Shown one piece after another: positions 1 through 11,900 of a DNA stretch of 64,000 nucleotides. The stretch covers positions 60,614 through 124,613 of the forward strand of contig BDDC01000074.1 in the NCBI GenBank assembly GCA_001662425.1. The letters run 5' to 3'. The position numbers and the translations under genes are program-made. The notes below the pieces were generated by a model, which was not told the origin of the DNA, searched no databases, and worked only from the letters and a program-made list of their open reading frames with translations. The number at the start of each line of letters is the position of its first letter. Position 1 is the stretch's first letter. This DNA is from Chlamydomonas sphaeroides (taxonomy: Eukaryota; Chlorophyta; Chlorophyceae; Chlamydomonadales; Chlamydomonadaceae).

Positions 1-1988
1 GCGGCGCAGCCTCACGGCCGCGGCGGCAGCAGTGGCCGAGGCCGGCGCGGCGGGAGCGCTGCTGCCCCAGCCCTGGCGAGCGGTCGGCCGCTCCGGGCTG
101 CGAGCCGCCACCGCCATGCTGCCGCCGGACGCGAGCTGCCGCGGCTGGCGGGTGGCGGCGGCGGAGCGGTGGCGGCTGGCGGCGGCGATGGCCCGGGAGT
201 GCGGCGTGTGGCTGCGGAATAATGAGGACGACGCCGAGGGCCTGGTCGAGCAGCTGGCTGCCGCCATGGCGCTCGACGCGCCGCCGCTGGGGGTCGAAGG
301 TGCGATCGGGGGCACGGTGTGGACAAGATCGGGGCCGTGGGGCTCGCATCGCACCGATTAAGCGGTACCCGTGCCTTACGTCTGCCATTGCCTGCCGGCC
401 GTCCCGCTCATGGCATTTCGGCTCCTCCCATCCACCAGGCGCCACCCTGCCCGCCCGCCCGCCGCCCGCCGTGGCCGCGGCGCTGGCCGGCGGCGCGCTG
501 CCGTGCCTGGAGCGGCTGCTGCGGCGCGCTGCGCAGCGCGGCTGCAACTCAGCCGAGGCGGAGCTGCTTGAGCTGCTGCACAATCGCATCAACGTGCCCA
601 AGCACGTGGACACCGCGCCGCTGCTGTGGCTGCTTGCCTATGGTTCCCTGCCCGAGGCCGCGGCGATGGTGGTCAGCTGCCGCAAGTCCCTGCGGCGGCA
701 CGAGCAGAAGCTGGCGGAGGCGGCCGCGACGGAGCTGGCCGGCGGCCGGAGCGGGAGGCCTCGGTGGACCGTGCCGGCATCATGGGCCTTTAGCCTGGCG
801 ACTGGTGCGCAGTCCGTGTAAGCAGTGCTTGGTCACTGAGAGTTTGCAACTGCTGATGGGCTAGCGTTCGCATGCCGCACTGACTGCTGCGCTGACAGTG
901 TCTGGCTTCACCACGTGCCGCTATCCGTCCCTCCGACGGCCTCACCCTCAGGCTCGAGGTCAACCCCCAGGCAGCCACCTCGGACGCCGCCGGCCCCGCC
1001 TCCCAGCTGCGCCTGCTTGCGAGCCTAGCGCTGGCGGAGCTGCTGCCGCCGCTGTCCGCCATCCTGAGGCGCACCGCGCAGCATCTGACGCAGCGGAGCG
1101 GCAGGCGCGCGGCAGGGGCCAGCGGCTCGGCCGCGGCAGCGGCCGACAGCGGCAACCCGGCCGCAGGCTTCCTCATGGGCATCGTCAGTGCCATAGGGCC
1201 CACGCTTAAAGCCGTGGCCTTTCTGTCCAACACGCCGACGGCCGGCGCAACGCAGGCCGGCGGGTACTAAGACACATCTCTGCGTAGATGGGAAGAGCGG
1301 GGCTGGGGCGGTCGGCACGGACCACCGAATCACACACAGCGCGCACCACGTTGCGTCAGTCCAACGCAAAGCATGACCTCCTCCGTTGGCCCGAGCTGCT
1401 TCCTTGTCCGTGCGACACGTCTGTGCAGGCGCTGTGGAGGGCGCTCACCCTGGCAGCAATAGCACTCTGCCGCCCCAACGCCCCCTCCTGCGCAGGCCGG
1501 AGCTGCTTCCTAGCTTGCGGCGGTTCCTGGAGGACGAGCTAGGCGGCGCGGAGCTTCTGAGCGCGGCGGCGGTGCTGATGCAGCACGCCGCGCTGTCGCA
1601 GCAGCAGCCGCTCTTCTTCCGGTTTTGGTCCACCGTTGCAAAAGCGCGCGGCCTGTGGCCGCCGGTGCCTCCCACGCCGGAGCAGCTGGCCACGGCGGCG
1701 GCGCTGCTGCCGCCGGCCGAGGCGCGGGTGCGCTGCCTGGCGGGCTTGTGCGCCAACCCGGGCTGCGACAACCTGACGGGCGACAGCGAGGCGGGTCTGG
1801 AGCTGCCGGTGGCGTGCGGCGGCTGCGGGGCCGTGCGCTACTGCTGCGTGGCGTGCCGCGAGGAGCACCGGGCGGCGGGCCACGGAGGGGCGTGCGGCGG
1901 AGGGGGCGGCAGTGGCCGAGGTGTGGCCTGCAGCGTCAGTGGTGGGGCGGCGGGCGGCCGGGTCAACGGGGGCAGCAGTCGCGGATAG
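1..1988 (+). CDS. MYND zinc-finger protein, 3' part (5' end outside window)
   Basis: Only the C-terminal part of this gene is in the window. Coding stretches are recognisable at about 1-292, 440-790, 938-1268 and 1498-1988, separated by short introns; the last acceptor is the CAG before 1498 and the stop is TAG at 1986-1988. I did not resolve every junction, so the boundaries of the first three stretches are approximate. The product is Ala/Leu-rich and helical until a C-terminal MYND-type zinc finger at 1750-1900: a CANPGC segment, a CGGC pair, a YCCVAC cluster and a final H..H..C. MYND fingers bind zinc and mediate protein-protein contacts. Green algae carry many such proteins with a terminal MYND finger and poorly conserved bodies, mostly without known function. 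A short Gly/Ser-rich tail follows the finger. No catalytic domain such as SET is visible in the part present. Confidence 0.7.
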
Positions 1989-2802
1989 TCGCACTTGGGC
2001 CGCAAGGGTCGCTGTCAGGGGAGGAGGTTGCAGTTGTGCAATGTGTAGGCGGGGAGTGCGACCACAGCTAGCTAGCTGAGGCGCAGCGAGGTGCCCGCAC
2101 ACGAGCTGGTGCAGCTGCGGGGGAGAGCTTCGCTGGGCACGTGAGGGCGTCGTCGTCGTCGGCTATGACTCTCTGCAGCTAGTAAACTGCTGGCCCTGGC
2201 TTTGAACTTGTTACTCACGATGCGGTACTCCAGGATGCGCGGCAACTGAGCTGGTAACGCCGCGGCCTGGGGCGCGGCTGAATGGCTAAGTCGACGCTGT
2301 CGCCGTCTGATGCACATGGCATCCTCAATTGTCGTTTGTGTCGTGCAGCAGGTGGTGCTCTTGTCGTGCAGTACCAGTACTGGTGGGCAGCAGCAGGCTG
2401 GTGTGCCGTGTCGTGCACTTAGGTTCTGGCACCTGGGACTGTGATCAAGTTTAGTGAAGGATGCACCGTACGATGCTTCAGCTTCATGTAGGCGTGGGTC
2501 GGCGCGGTCATTGGGGACCGGTGGGGCAGGTTGCGGTGCTCTGTGGGAGCGTGCCTGTGTATGCAATGCCAGGGCCCCTGAGTCGCCAATACCACACTGC
2601 GCACCAGCTAGCGTTTCAAGTATGCAAACGTACCTTCCAGCGTAGTGGTGCTCTCGTGCGTCCAGCGCTGTCCAACGAGCTTCTTCTTGTTCTACTTCTA
2701 CGCTACCTTTCAACCTTTCTTTAAGTCTTGGTAGGCCTTCGCTGCCTTCACAGCTTGTCTTTTGGTCCTTTCAACAGAGCGCGACCAAGGGAAGGCAGAA
2801 GG
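1989..2802. other. Intergenic region: 3' UTR of MYND gene and upstream region of Bax-inhibitor-like gene
   Basis: Short ORFs on both strands here have no recognisable domain and biased composition. I see no TGTAA signal. The stretch probably holds the 3' UTR of the gene to the left and the promoter and 5' UTR of the gene that starts at 2803. Confidence 0.5.
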
Positions 2803-5565
2803 ATGCTCGCGGCGCGAGGCGCTGGATCCATCTTCTCATCGGGTAAGAGCGCTCACAACGCCCACAGCTCTCTTACAACACGATCAGCTGCTCGTTGCCT
2901 CGAATAGCCTAACGCATTGGGACGTCGACCTGCACGTTCGCTCGAACTCTCCGCCTCGGCCTCGCCGCAGGTGTCGCCGTGCGGCCCACGCCGCCGCCTG
3001 CGCTGCTCCGGGCCGGCCCCTTGCGCAACCCCGGCTGCCTCCGCCATGGTTCCCCCTCTCATACCTCCCCCGTCGCAACCCGCGCGCTGTCCGCCTCCTC
3101 CAACCCGGCCTTCACCATGGGCAAGGTGAGGCCTCGGGGCCTCACCCTCCGCACGCAGCCCCCTCGCACCGCTGCGCACCGCTGCCCCCGGGGGCCACCG
3201 CGCATCGCTCGCCCAGCTCACAACAAACAAGCACACAGGCCAGGCCTTGGCCCAACCGCGCTGCTGGCTGTCTGGGGCCCTGCCCTCTTCTTCCTCCTCC
3301 TCCTCCTCCTCCTCCTCCTCCTCACCTCCTCTGCCCATGCCCCAACCCAACTCAACCCACCCAGGTGGACGAGGCGCTGTACGAGACAGGCCGCAACAGC
3401 GGGCCTCCCATGACCGTGGACGGTGCCGTCACCAAGACGGCGCTGCTCATGGCCCTGGCCATGGCCACGGGCGCCGCCACCTGGAACCAGGTGCGAGGCG
3501 CTGGCACCGCCTGGCGCTGCGGGCTTGGGAGCCGCGGCCTTGGGCCCCACCTGAGCTGCAGTTTTGGGTCTGGCAGTGGAACTGTTGGGAATGTGGTGGG
3601 CATGGAACCCGAGCGGACCGGGTCGCGAAACGAACCCCGACAAGGTGCGGGGTCAACCTGGCCCACGCGCTGGCGCGGGCGCGGGAGGCAGGACGTGGCC
3701 GCATGTGTTGGCGGCATGTGGAGGGGCGCTGGAGGGGCGCTGGAGGTGCGCTGGAGGGGCGCTGGCCGTGCCGCGCAGCACTGCTCTCGGAGCGGGGCCC
3801 GGAGCTGGGGCTAGAGCGCGCTTTGCCAGAGCGGCCTTGAGGCCCTCGGCCCTCGGCCTTCAGGCCCCTAGCCCCCAGCCGCCCTGCATCTCCACCTGGC
3901 CCAACACCCTGGACGAGGCCTGCGGGCTGACACCCGCGCAGCCCTGGCCCTTGGCCTTCGGACCTCGAACCTCCGCCAGCCCGGCTCTCTCCCTGCCGCC
4001 CTCGCGCCCCCGCAGATCCTCACCGGCCAGGCCGCCGCCGCGCTGGCCGCCTCAAAGATCGCGGGCATTGTGGCGCTGGGCTCGGCCCTTGCCACCATGT
4101 TCAAGCCGCACTGGAGCCCCGTGACGGCGCTGCTGTTCAGCGCCTCCAAGGGCGTAGCGCTGGCGGGCTTCTCAGCCATGGCCGAGGTGGGGTGGGGTGG
4201 GCGCCTCCAGGCTGAGGGACGGAGGGGGCGAGCGGCTGGGCCGAGGGGATGTGGCAGGCGCGCTGTTGTGCTGTGGGCACCGTTGGTCCCTCGCGAGCTA
4301 CCCTCCCCCACCCTCCCCGCCCTGCCTGCCTGCCTGCCTGCCTCCCGCCCTGGCCCCGCACAGATGATGTACCCGGGCGTGGTGCTCAACGCGCTCATGC
4401 TCACCTTCGGCACCGCCACCTCCCTGCTGGTGGCGTTCCAGGTGGGCGAGCGCGGGCGGGGTGGTGGCTGTGCGCGCCCTGGCTGGCGGGGCGCGCGGAC
4501 GGCCGTGCCGGCGGAACGGCGGCAGCCATCGAACGCCAAAACCCGGCTGCCGCATGCCTTCATCCAACCCTGCCGTAGGCCCGGCTCATCCGCGTCACGG
4601 ACAAGTTCCGTGACGGCGTCGTCATGGTCACGGGAGCCTACTTCCTCACCATGATGGTCGGGTAAGGAGCCCGGGGTGCAGGGTGAGGGACCGCGACTGA
4701 CTTGAGCTCGCCCAGCCCTCCAATCTGGGCGTGCATTGCTGTAGCCATGGAGCACCGCCGCCGCCGCGTTCGCCCTCGTTCCTGCCCTTTCACCGTCCGG
4801 CCCCGCTCCTCATCCTGCGCACCTGCACACCCTGCCCTCCCAACCCGCAGCTGGCTAGTGTCGCTGTGTGGCGTCAAGCTGCCGGGCCTGGCCTCGGGCG
4901 GCCCCCTGGGCATCGGCATCGGCCTGGTGGCGGCGGGCCTGGCTGCGGCCAACCTGCTGCTGGACTTCGACATGATCAAGTCCGCGGCTCGGCAGCGCAT
5001 GCCGGCCTGGTGGGTGGCGTGGCATGGGAGGGTCGAGGGTGAGGGGCAGTGCAGGGTAGGGTGGGACCGCGGCTCGAGCCTCGGCGGCCAAGCAGCGAAT
5101 GCCTGCCTAATGCGCGTCGGGGGCTGGCGGGAAAGGGGAAGGGGAAGGAGAAGGGGTTGTGCAGCAGATTGGAAGCGGCAGGGCGGGTAGGGCTGGTAGC
5201 GCTTGTGGTATGCTCTAACCGCCGAGTGCGAGCCGGCGACGCCAGCCCCTCCCCCCTCTCTCATCACGCACCGCCCCGTCCCACCCACCACGCGCCCTGG
5301 GCGCTCCTGGCCCCAGGTTCGAGTGGTACTCGGGCTTCTCCCTGATGGTGACCTTGGTCTGGATGTACACAGGTACGGTTCGGTGGCGCACGGACGGAGG
5401 GCAGGCAAGCATGCACAGCCGCTGCCTCATGGGGAAAGCGGCCCAAGCGCATGTACCTCGCCCGCTGCCGGCGGCTGCGTGACGCCTCTGCCGCAACCGC
5501 CCCCGTTGGCCCTCGCAGAGGTGGTGCGGCTGCTCATGGCGTTTGCCCGTGGTGGCGACGACTGA
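2803..5565 (+). CDS. Bax inhibitor-1/YccA-like membrane protein (bacterial-type), organelle-targeted
   Basis: Nine exons: 2803-2842, 2971-3125, 3365-3490, 4016-4186, 4364-4441, 4579-4661, 4851-5009, 5317-5372, 5519-5565. They join in frame to 305 codons (304 aa). The first 60 or so residues are rich in Arg, Ala and Ser without acidic residues (MLAARGAGSIF... RALSASS), like a mitochondrial or plastid presequence. The rest follows the bacterial Bax-inhibitor-1-like family (the BaxI_1 type common in actinobacteria) from end to end: an NPAF start, MTVDGAVTKT before the first membrane segment, a KGVALAGFSAMAE loop, RLIRVTDKFR, the LLDFDMI segment and a C-terminal EWYSGFSLMVTLVWMY segment. About seven hydrophobic segments are visible. 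The family comprises multi-pass proteins, some implicated in Ca2+ leak and stress; the substrate here is unknown. A eukaryotic BI-1/GHITM protein is less likely because the loop motifs match the bacterial family better. Confidence 0.85.
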
Positions 5566-5598
5566 GCCGTGACGCAGTTGGCTGAGGGGTCTGCCTGG

Positions 5599-5628
5599 GC
5601 GTGGAGCGTGGAGCGTGGAGCGTGGAGG
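5599..5628. repeat. 7-bp tandem repeat (GCGTGGA)x4
   Basis: Four consecutive copies of gcgtgga lie 35 bp after the Bax-inhibitor-like stop codon, in its probable 3' UTR. The same words recur imperfectly up to about 5760. Confidence 0.8.
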
Positions 5629-5959
5629 GTTGCTTGCGAGGGGTGCGAGAGCGAGGAGCGCGTTACGTGGGAGGGGGTTGTCGCGGGCAGGGGGCAGGCG
5701 AGAAGAGTGTGAGTGGCGTGAGCGTGCAAGTGCGGCAGGAGCGGGAGCGAGGAGCGTGGAGTGTCAGCGACCGAGGCGTGGACTGGAGTTAGGTCGTGAG
5801 ACGACAGTGTTGAGGCTGTCTGGGACTGCGTGGGGCCGCCGTGAGGCGAGCGCATCGCAGAGCGGGCTTGTGAGGGCGCGAGCTGAGCTTGTGTCACGCG
5901 TGCAGGGGCAAGGAGGCCCGCATCGCGTGACATCTGAAACCGACGGACCCATTGGCTGC

Positions 5960-5964
5960 TTACA
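5960..5964 (-). terminator. Putative poly(A) signal TGTAA for the Maf gene
   Basis: TGTAA on the minus strand (ttaca on plus), 529 nt past the Maf stop. TGTAA is the usual nuclear polyadenylation signal in chlorophyte algae. Assignment rests on position only. Confidence 0.4.
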
Positions 5965-6492
5965 GTGGTTGCTTACGGTGCCGTACAAGCAAGTCCGCAC
6001 AGCCAGCCGCCGATCGCCCGTCGACGGCGCTCTGCCGGCGGCGTCCCCTCCACCCTGCCAGGGGTCCCACCGTCGCATCGTAACCCGCGTGCTCGCCAGC
6101 GCGTTGCATGGATGTGAGATCTCACGGTTGAATTCCACATAGCGGCCCGCGCAGCCGGCCGCTCCACCATCGTTCATCACTGGCGTAGCGGTCGCGCCGC
6201 AGCATACATACTCGAGGCACGCCGCTCACCAGCCCTCCGCTCCACACCTTAGCTCCCATCTACTCACAAGTCGGTACGCTCCTGCCCCCATCTCACGCCT
6301 CAACCCCTCGCGGTGGCCTGTGTCGGCCTGCCCCCTCAGCTCCCACCCCGCCACCCGCACGCCCGCCGCCTCACCGCCGCTCCTTCGCCGCTTCCTTGCC
6401 GCCACTCCCTGGCTCCTGCCTGCCCAGCTGCCTGCTGCAGCGCCCTCAACGCCTGCCCCTCCCCCGCCGCCCCCGAATGCACTCCGCGCCCC

Positions 6493-8222
6493 TCACTGCA
6501 GCCCCGCCGCCTGCAGCATGAGCCGCACCACCAGGTGCTTGGGCAGACCCATGACGGAGCACTGGCTGCCGTCCAGCCGCTCAATGTGCGGCTCCACCAG
6601 CGGGTGCTCCACCTGAGGTCAGGGCCGGGGGAAACATCGGCAAGAGGAGGGGCTGGGGACAGGGAGGTGTGTTCATTTCATGGGATTGGGGGCACGGAGC
6701 GCCACCGACGGATTCCAGCCCCCGTATCTTGGTGACAGCGTCCACCCAGCCGAACCGTTGGTGGGCGTGGGCGCGTACGAGTCCGTATGAGTCCGAATGA
6801 GTCCGTATGAGTCCATATGAGTCCGTATGGGTCCGTATGAGTCCGTATGAGTCCGCAAGGGGCCAGGCGGGTTCGAGGGTGGGCAGGTGGATGTGGGGCA
6901 GCGAGGCGGCCCCTGGCCGGAGGCCAATCCTGGCCAGCCACAGCCCGCTCACTCTTTTGCACCCCGCGCCACACACCAAAATCCGCACCCCGCACCCCCA
7001 GCCCCCGGGCCCACCATGAGGCCCCCCGCGCAGTAGAAGACCTCCCCCTCCGCCACCAGCCGCTCCCGCACGTCCGCCGGGATGGGCCGGAAGTGGATGT
7101 ACGCCCGCTCCACGCCCTCCGCCTCCGCCCCCGACCCCAGGTGCGTCGCCAGCACCGCGCCCACCGTGCAGGCGGGGCTGGGTGGGGGGGGGGGAAGAGG
7201 AGGCGCGGGAGGGGGCATGGTGCATGGGGCAGGCTTGGTGTGGGCTTTGGGGCCCTCGGACAACGACACCTGCTGCTGCTGCTTGCTGCCAGGCACACCC
7301 GGCCAGCGGATGCGCCACCCGGATGCCCTGGTGCCCTGGTGCCCTGGTGCCGGCACGCAGCTCCCTGCCGCCAGCCCCACTCCGGCCCCCGAAGGCCGCA
7401 CCTCCTGCCGTATCCCTCGATGTAGTCGTGCGCCTCGTCCACCGAGCCGGGCTTCTCAAGGATGCGCTCCTCGTGCACCACCACCTGGAGGCCGGGGTGG
7501 GGGGAGGGATGGGGAGGGGCGGGGGAGAGGGCGTGGGGGAGGGATGGGCCTCGAAAGTGAGGGGCCATGGACTCGGGCTCGGGCGGGCAGCTGCGTGCCA
7601 CCACGCTGCCACAACAGGTGGTGCCCCTAACGGGGCGGAACCCCGCCACGGCTGGCTGCCACGTGTCAGCGTCCCCCTCGCGGCTCCCGGCGGCTCGCCT
7701 CCCGGCCGCACCTGGTCGCAGGTGATGAGGAGCGCCCGCGACAGGTCCTCCCCGTCGGCCCTCATCTTGGCCACGATGGCCTCCCGCTTGGCGCGGGCCA
7801 GCATGCTCACCAGACTGGCGGCGTGGCGGGGTGCGGGGAGGGGAGGGGAGGGGAAGGGGCGTGGTGGCAGGTTGGGTCGTGGGGCGTCTGGGGCGGCCAG
7901 GCCGAACCCAAGGCGCCGCAGGCCCCGCTTGGCCCCAGGCGGCGAGGCCCGCCCCCCGTGCCTGGGCCGACCCCGCCTGCAGCTTCGCGCCAGGCAGGCG
8001 CAGGTCGGCTCACGTCTCTGGCTCCGGGTGCCGGATGGCCTTCTCGTCAATGCCCGCCGTGCGCACGTCCCAGGTGAACTGGTGCTCCTCGGCCAGCTCC
8101 GTGAATATCTGCTTCCGCGCCGAGCTGCTGGAGCCTAGGATGATGCGATGTGAGCGCAGTCCCGCGAGCTGCTGCGGCGTGAGCACTGGAGGCGCGGGTG
8201 GCGCGCCGCGAGCCGAGGCCAT
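6493..8222 (-). CDS. Maf-like nucleoside triphosphate pyrophosphatase
   Basis: Five exons on the minus strand: 8222-8014, 7814-7712, 7484-7402, 7177-7015, 6612-6493. They join to 226 codons (225 aa), close to the usual size of Maf proteins. The family hydrolyses non-canonical or specific nucleoside triphosphates (dTTP, UTP, m7GTP and modified forms) to the monophosphate and diphosphate, cleaning the nucleotide pool. Family landmarks are present: ILGSSSSARKQI near residues 28-39, ITCDQ at 100-104 followed by VVVHEERILEKP, a GYGRSPACTVGAV substrate loop, FYCAGGLM, and a C-terminal CSVMGLPK. The TCDQ acidic residue is the expected catalytic one. The sequence follows land-plant Maf proteins closely. 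ATG at 8222 is preferred; an in-frame ATG at 8267 would add 15 residues. The gene is divergent from HSP90C across about 730 bp. Confidence 0.9.
6779..6858. repeat. 10-bp tandem repeat in Maf intron 4
   Basis: About eight head-to-tail copies of a 10-bp unit (gagtccgtat and variants gagtccgaat, gagtccatat, gggtccgtat) lie in the intron 6613-7014 of the Maf gene. The unit is not a multiple of three and sits in an intron, so it is not coding. Confidence 0.9.
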
Positions 8223-8954
8223 CGCGATGGTGCTACACCGCCCGCTGGCGCTGGGTAGCGAGGGCATTGTGCATCCGCAGTTGTGTTGGTGGATTGCTCG
8301 CTACATGCCAGCACAGGCTCAAGCTTGCGAGTAACTTTATCGCAGCCAGAACCGCGCTTCCCGCCGCGACACCCCGAGTTTTCCCCGGCCCAATGGCAGC
8401 CCCCCGACAGCAGCTTTGTCTGGCCTCGTTACGTTAGGCTTGCTGCGCTCCGGCGACTAGCTGCTGCTCCAAGCACTTTCACGAAGGTGCGGTGCCACAA
8501 GGCCCGGGCGGTGGGCAGGGACGAGCTGGCCTTTCGCCACATGTATTACAAGCGCAGAGGTACACTATGGGCGGGAGGCATAAATTGCTGAGCTGGTGGC
8601 TCGCAGGGCTAGTGCCACTTGGCGATGCGGACAGGGGGGGGGAGAGGGGGCGCTCGCCGAGACCTTCACGGCGTGCGTGTATCCGACACCACGCTAGGCT
8701 AATTCACCTGATCAGAAAGGTAGGGAACTACATGATACATCACTTGCGACCAAGGGTTTGGGCTCGGGGTTGCGTCGCCGACGGCTTGCATCGGGCCTCG
8801 GCGAAAGTTCTGGTGCCAGTCGTGGGCACCTTTGTGGTGAAACTTCGGCACATCGGGGTCACTTTTACATACACTGCGCATATAGCAGGGTATCAGCTCT
8901 CGTGCGAGCGTCGATCCCCACTCGGCGGCTGTCGGAGCTAAAATACCGATCACC
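8223..8954. promoter_or_regulatory. Divergent promoter region between Maf and HSP90C, with heat-shock-element-like pairs and TATA-like box
   Basis: The region separates two divergent genes. It contains three inverted nGAAn/nTTCn pairs of the kind bound by heat-shock factor: TTCacGAA at 8478-8485, GAAagTTC at 8803-8810 and GAAacTTC at 8839-8846. A TATA-like catatag lies at 8879-8885, 35 bp downstream of the last pair and about 70 bp before the HSP90C ATG at 8955. Plastid HSP90 is known to be heat- and light-inducible in Chlamydomonas. Each pair is only a two-unit element and could occur by chance; the clustering next to a TATA-like box is what makes it plausible. Confidence 0.5.
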
Positions 8955-11900
8955 ATGCTGCTGCGCGGCCTTCCCACCCGCCTCGGGCAGGTGAGGCGCT
9001 ACAACGATCGGGAGGGCTCTACGCGTACTCCGGTCAAATCGCGAGCCATCTCGTGGCGATGAGCCGTGCTGCCGCAACCAGTCGCGTCAGCTGCGCTCGC
9101 GATCACGCGCCCCGCTCCCACCAACCGCTGGCCTTGACCAGCGCTGCACATGGCGCGGCTGAGCCTGCGCCGTGCCGAGGCCGTGCCTCCCTTCTCTCCG
9201 CCGCGCTCCCCTGCGCCCGGCTGTGTCACAGGTGGCGCGCGCAGCGCTTCTCGGAGGCCCCCGGCGCGGGCTGCCCCTGCCCCGGGCCGTGCCGACTTTC
9301 GCGCCCGCTGCCTGCCCCCAGGTGCGCTCGCAGGCCAGCGGCGCCCGGCCGCTGCCTGCGCCTCGCGGCCTCGCGGCCGCGCTGCTGCCGGCCACGCCCC
9401 TGGCCGCGCCCTGCAGCGGCGCCCCCGCCAGCGGCCGGCAGCTGCTGCCGCTGGTCGCCCGCGCCGCCGCCACGGATGCCGCCCCCAGCGAGGAGACCTT
9501 CACTTACCAGGCCGAGGTGCGTGTGCCGCAACGGCGCAGGGGTCCGGCCGCCGAGCGCTATCCTGACGTGTGCTGATGGCCACGCAACGCACGCGCCAGC
9601 ACTGCCTCAGCGTCTACGGCTGCGGAAGCAGAACACGACACACGCCCCTCCCCGCCAACCAACCTGACCCTCTCGCCCGTGCTCCCTCCCACCACACCCC
9701 CTCACTCTCTCAGGTGGACCGCCTGATGGACATGATTGTCAACTCGCTGTACAGCAACCGCGAGGTCTTCCTGCGCGAGCTGGTCTCAAACGCCAGCGAC
9801 GCGCTGGACAAGGCGCGCTTCCTGGCCGTGACCAACCCCGCCATCATGGCGGCTACCGAGGAGCTGGAGATCCGCATCTCGTCGGACGCCGCCAAGGGCA
9901 CCCTCACCATTGAGTGAGTGCGCTGCGCTGCCGGGCGACGGTGCGGGCATGCTGTCAACGGGGATGCATATGAGGAGGTGTGATGCGGGCGCAGACCGTG
10001 TTTGGGGCCTCTGCGCCGCGTCCTGCCTAGGAGCCTCGTCCGAACTGCAGGCCCAGGTCGGCCTCCTTGACCCCTAACCCAACCCAACGCCACCCCCGCG
10101 ACCCAACCCGGCCCAACCCGCAGGGACACCGGCATCGGCATGTCCCGCGAGCAGCTGCTGTCCAACCTGGGCACCATCGCCCGCTCCGGCACCCGCAAGT
10201 TCATGGAGGCCATGGCTAGCAAGGGCGACTCCAACCTCATCGGCCAGGTGGGAGGGGCGGCGGCATGGCGGAGGCGGAGGGTGCTGAAGGCCTCCAGGCC
10301 AGGAGGCTTAGGCTCGGGCCGGGCCCATGAGTCCGGCGCAAATCTCGACGAAGAAGCCGGGCCCTTTGGCCCTGCGCTGTCCCTGGTGCCTACCTGTGTC
10401 TGCCTCCGTCGAACCCGGGTGCGCTCCCCGCCTGTTTTCTCCCTCGCGCAGTTCGGTGTGGGCTTCTACTCTGCCTTCCTGGTCGCTGACAAGGTGACGG
10501 TGCAGACCAAGAGCCCCGAGGAGGACCAGCAGTGGGTGTGGCAGTCGTCGGCTGGCAGCCACCAGTTCACCCTCAAGGAGGACAGCGTCAAGGACCTGAA
10601 GCGGGGCACCCGGTGAGCAGCTGGGGGGAGGGGCAGGCAGGGGCGGAACAGGGGCGGAACAGGGGCTTGGGCTGCAAGGGAGGTATGCGGCGGGTTGGAG
10701 GGGTGGGAGGGGAGCCCCTGCTGCGGCCGCGCGGCTTTCGGAGTGGACGCCTCCGTCCGGAGAGGAGGGCGGGGAAAAAGGAGGCAGCACCGCAATGCTG
10801 CATGCGAGCTCTGCACATGGGCACGCCACATCAACACATGCGAGACGTGGCAATTCTCTGCGCTACCTCGGCTCCGGTGGAAGCCGCCGCTCCGTGTGCG
10901 CTGCCGTGCGTATCGCTACGTTGCGTTGGCGCAGCGAGGGCTCTAGCAGCAGGCCCCCCGGGGGGCTGTGAGCAGTCGCCAGCGCCCACCTAGGCCGCCC
11001 GTGTATGGGGCGGGGTGGGAAGGGGCTGTGGGGCTTCGAATGTAGGGTCTGCGCAAGGAGGGGCAGGAGGCGGCGGGGTTGGGAGGGGCAGCTCTGGCGG
11101 CTGCGTGGCGTGGCGTGGCGTTGCCCGGGCCGCAGCTGTGCCGCCAGCACACGCCGCCGCCGCGTACGGACAGCCGCACCCGTAGGCCTCATTGCTGCGG
11201 TCGGCCGTGGCGCTGCTGCTTTCACCCGTCCGTGCGCCAGCACGGCCGCTGCCATGTTGCATGTGCTAGCCATGTCCTCCTGCCCGGACACACATGTAGT
11301 GTCGTGCTTACTACATGTTACCTGTATCTGGATACAAGTGGTGTCGCGTGTTAACTGCTCTCCGTAAAAGTGAACTCACACAACATAGCTCGTCCACACG
11401 GCGTCGGTGCCTGGCGCCCACGACTTCAGCCTGCCCAGTGTGGGGCTGCGGCCCTGCCGCACCAGGGTGTGCGAATTTCTGCGCGCTAGGCACGGATGCC
11501 GTGGCACGACGGGCACTCTGCCGTGCACACTGCCGTGCACCGCGCCCTTCCCCGTGCCCCCGCACCGGCAGCACCTGGCCCCTCTCGGCGGCAGATGGAG
11601 GCTGCACCTGGTCCCATGCCCGGCCCCACGCCCTGCCCGCCCCGCCCACCTCCCGCCTCCCCGCCTCCCCACACCTCCTCCCCTCCTCCCCCTCTCCCCT
11701 CCCCCCTGCCCACGCCGCAGCATCACGCTGCACCTCAAGGAGGACGCCGCCGAGATGAGCGACCCCGTGCGCATCACGCGCCTCATCAAGCAGTACTCGC
11801 AGTTCATTGCCTTCCCCATCAAGGTGCGGCCAGGCAGGAGGGCCCACACGGAGGGACCTCAGCTGCGGCGGGCAACGTGGTCGCGTAGCAGCCCTGGCCG

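Larger units (their letters stand above)
5566..6492. other. Convergent intergenic region
   Basis: This stretch lies between the stops of the Bax-inhibitor-like gene (+) and the Maf gene (-), so it should hold both 3' UTRs. It contains a 7-bp tandem repeat near 5600 and a TGTAA on the minus strand at 5960-5964. No coding region is convincing. Confidence 0.5.

Noticed and set aside
6779..6858. CRISPR-like array
   Set aside because: The units are contiguous 10-mers without spacers, in an intron of a eukaryotic gene.
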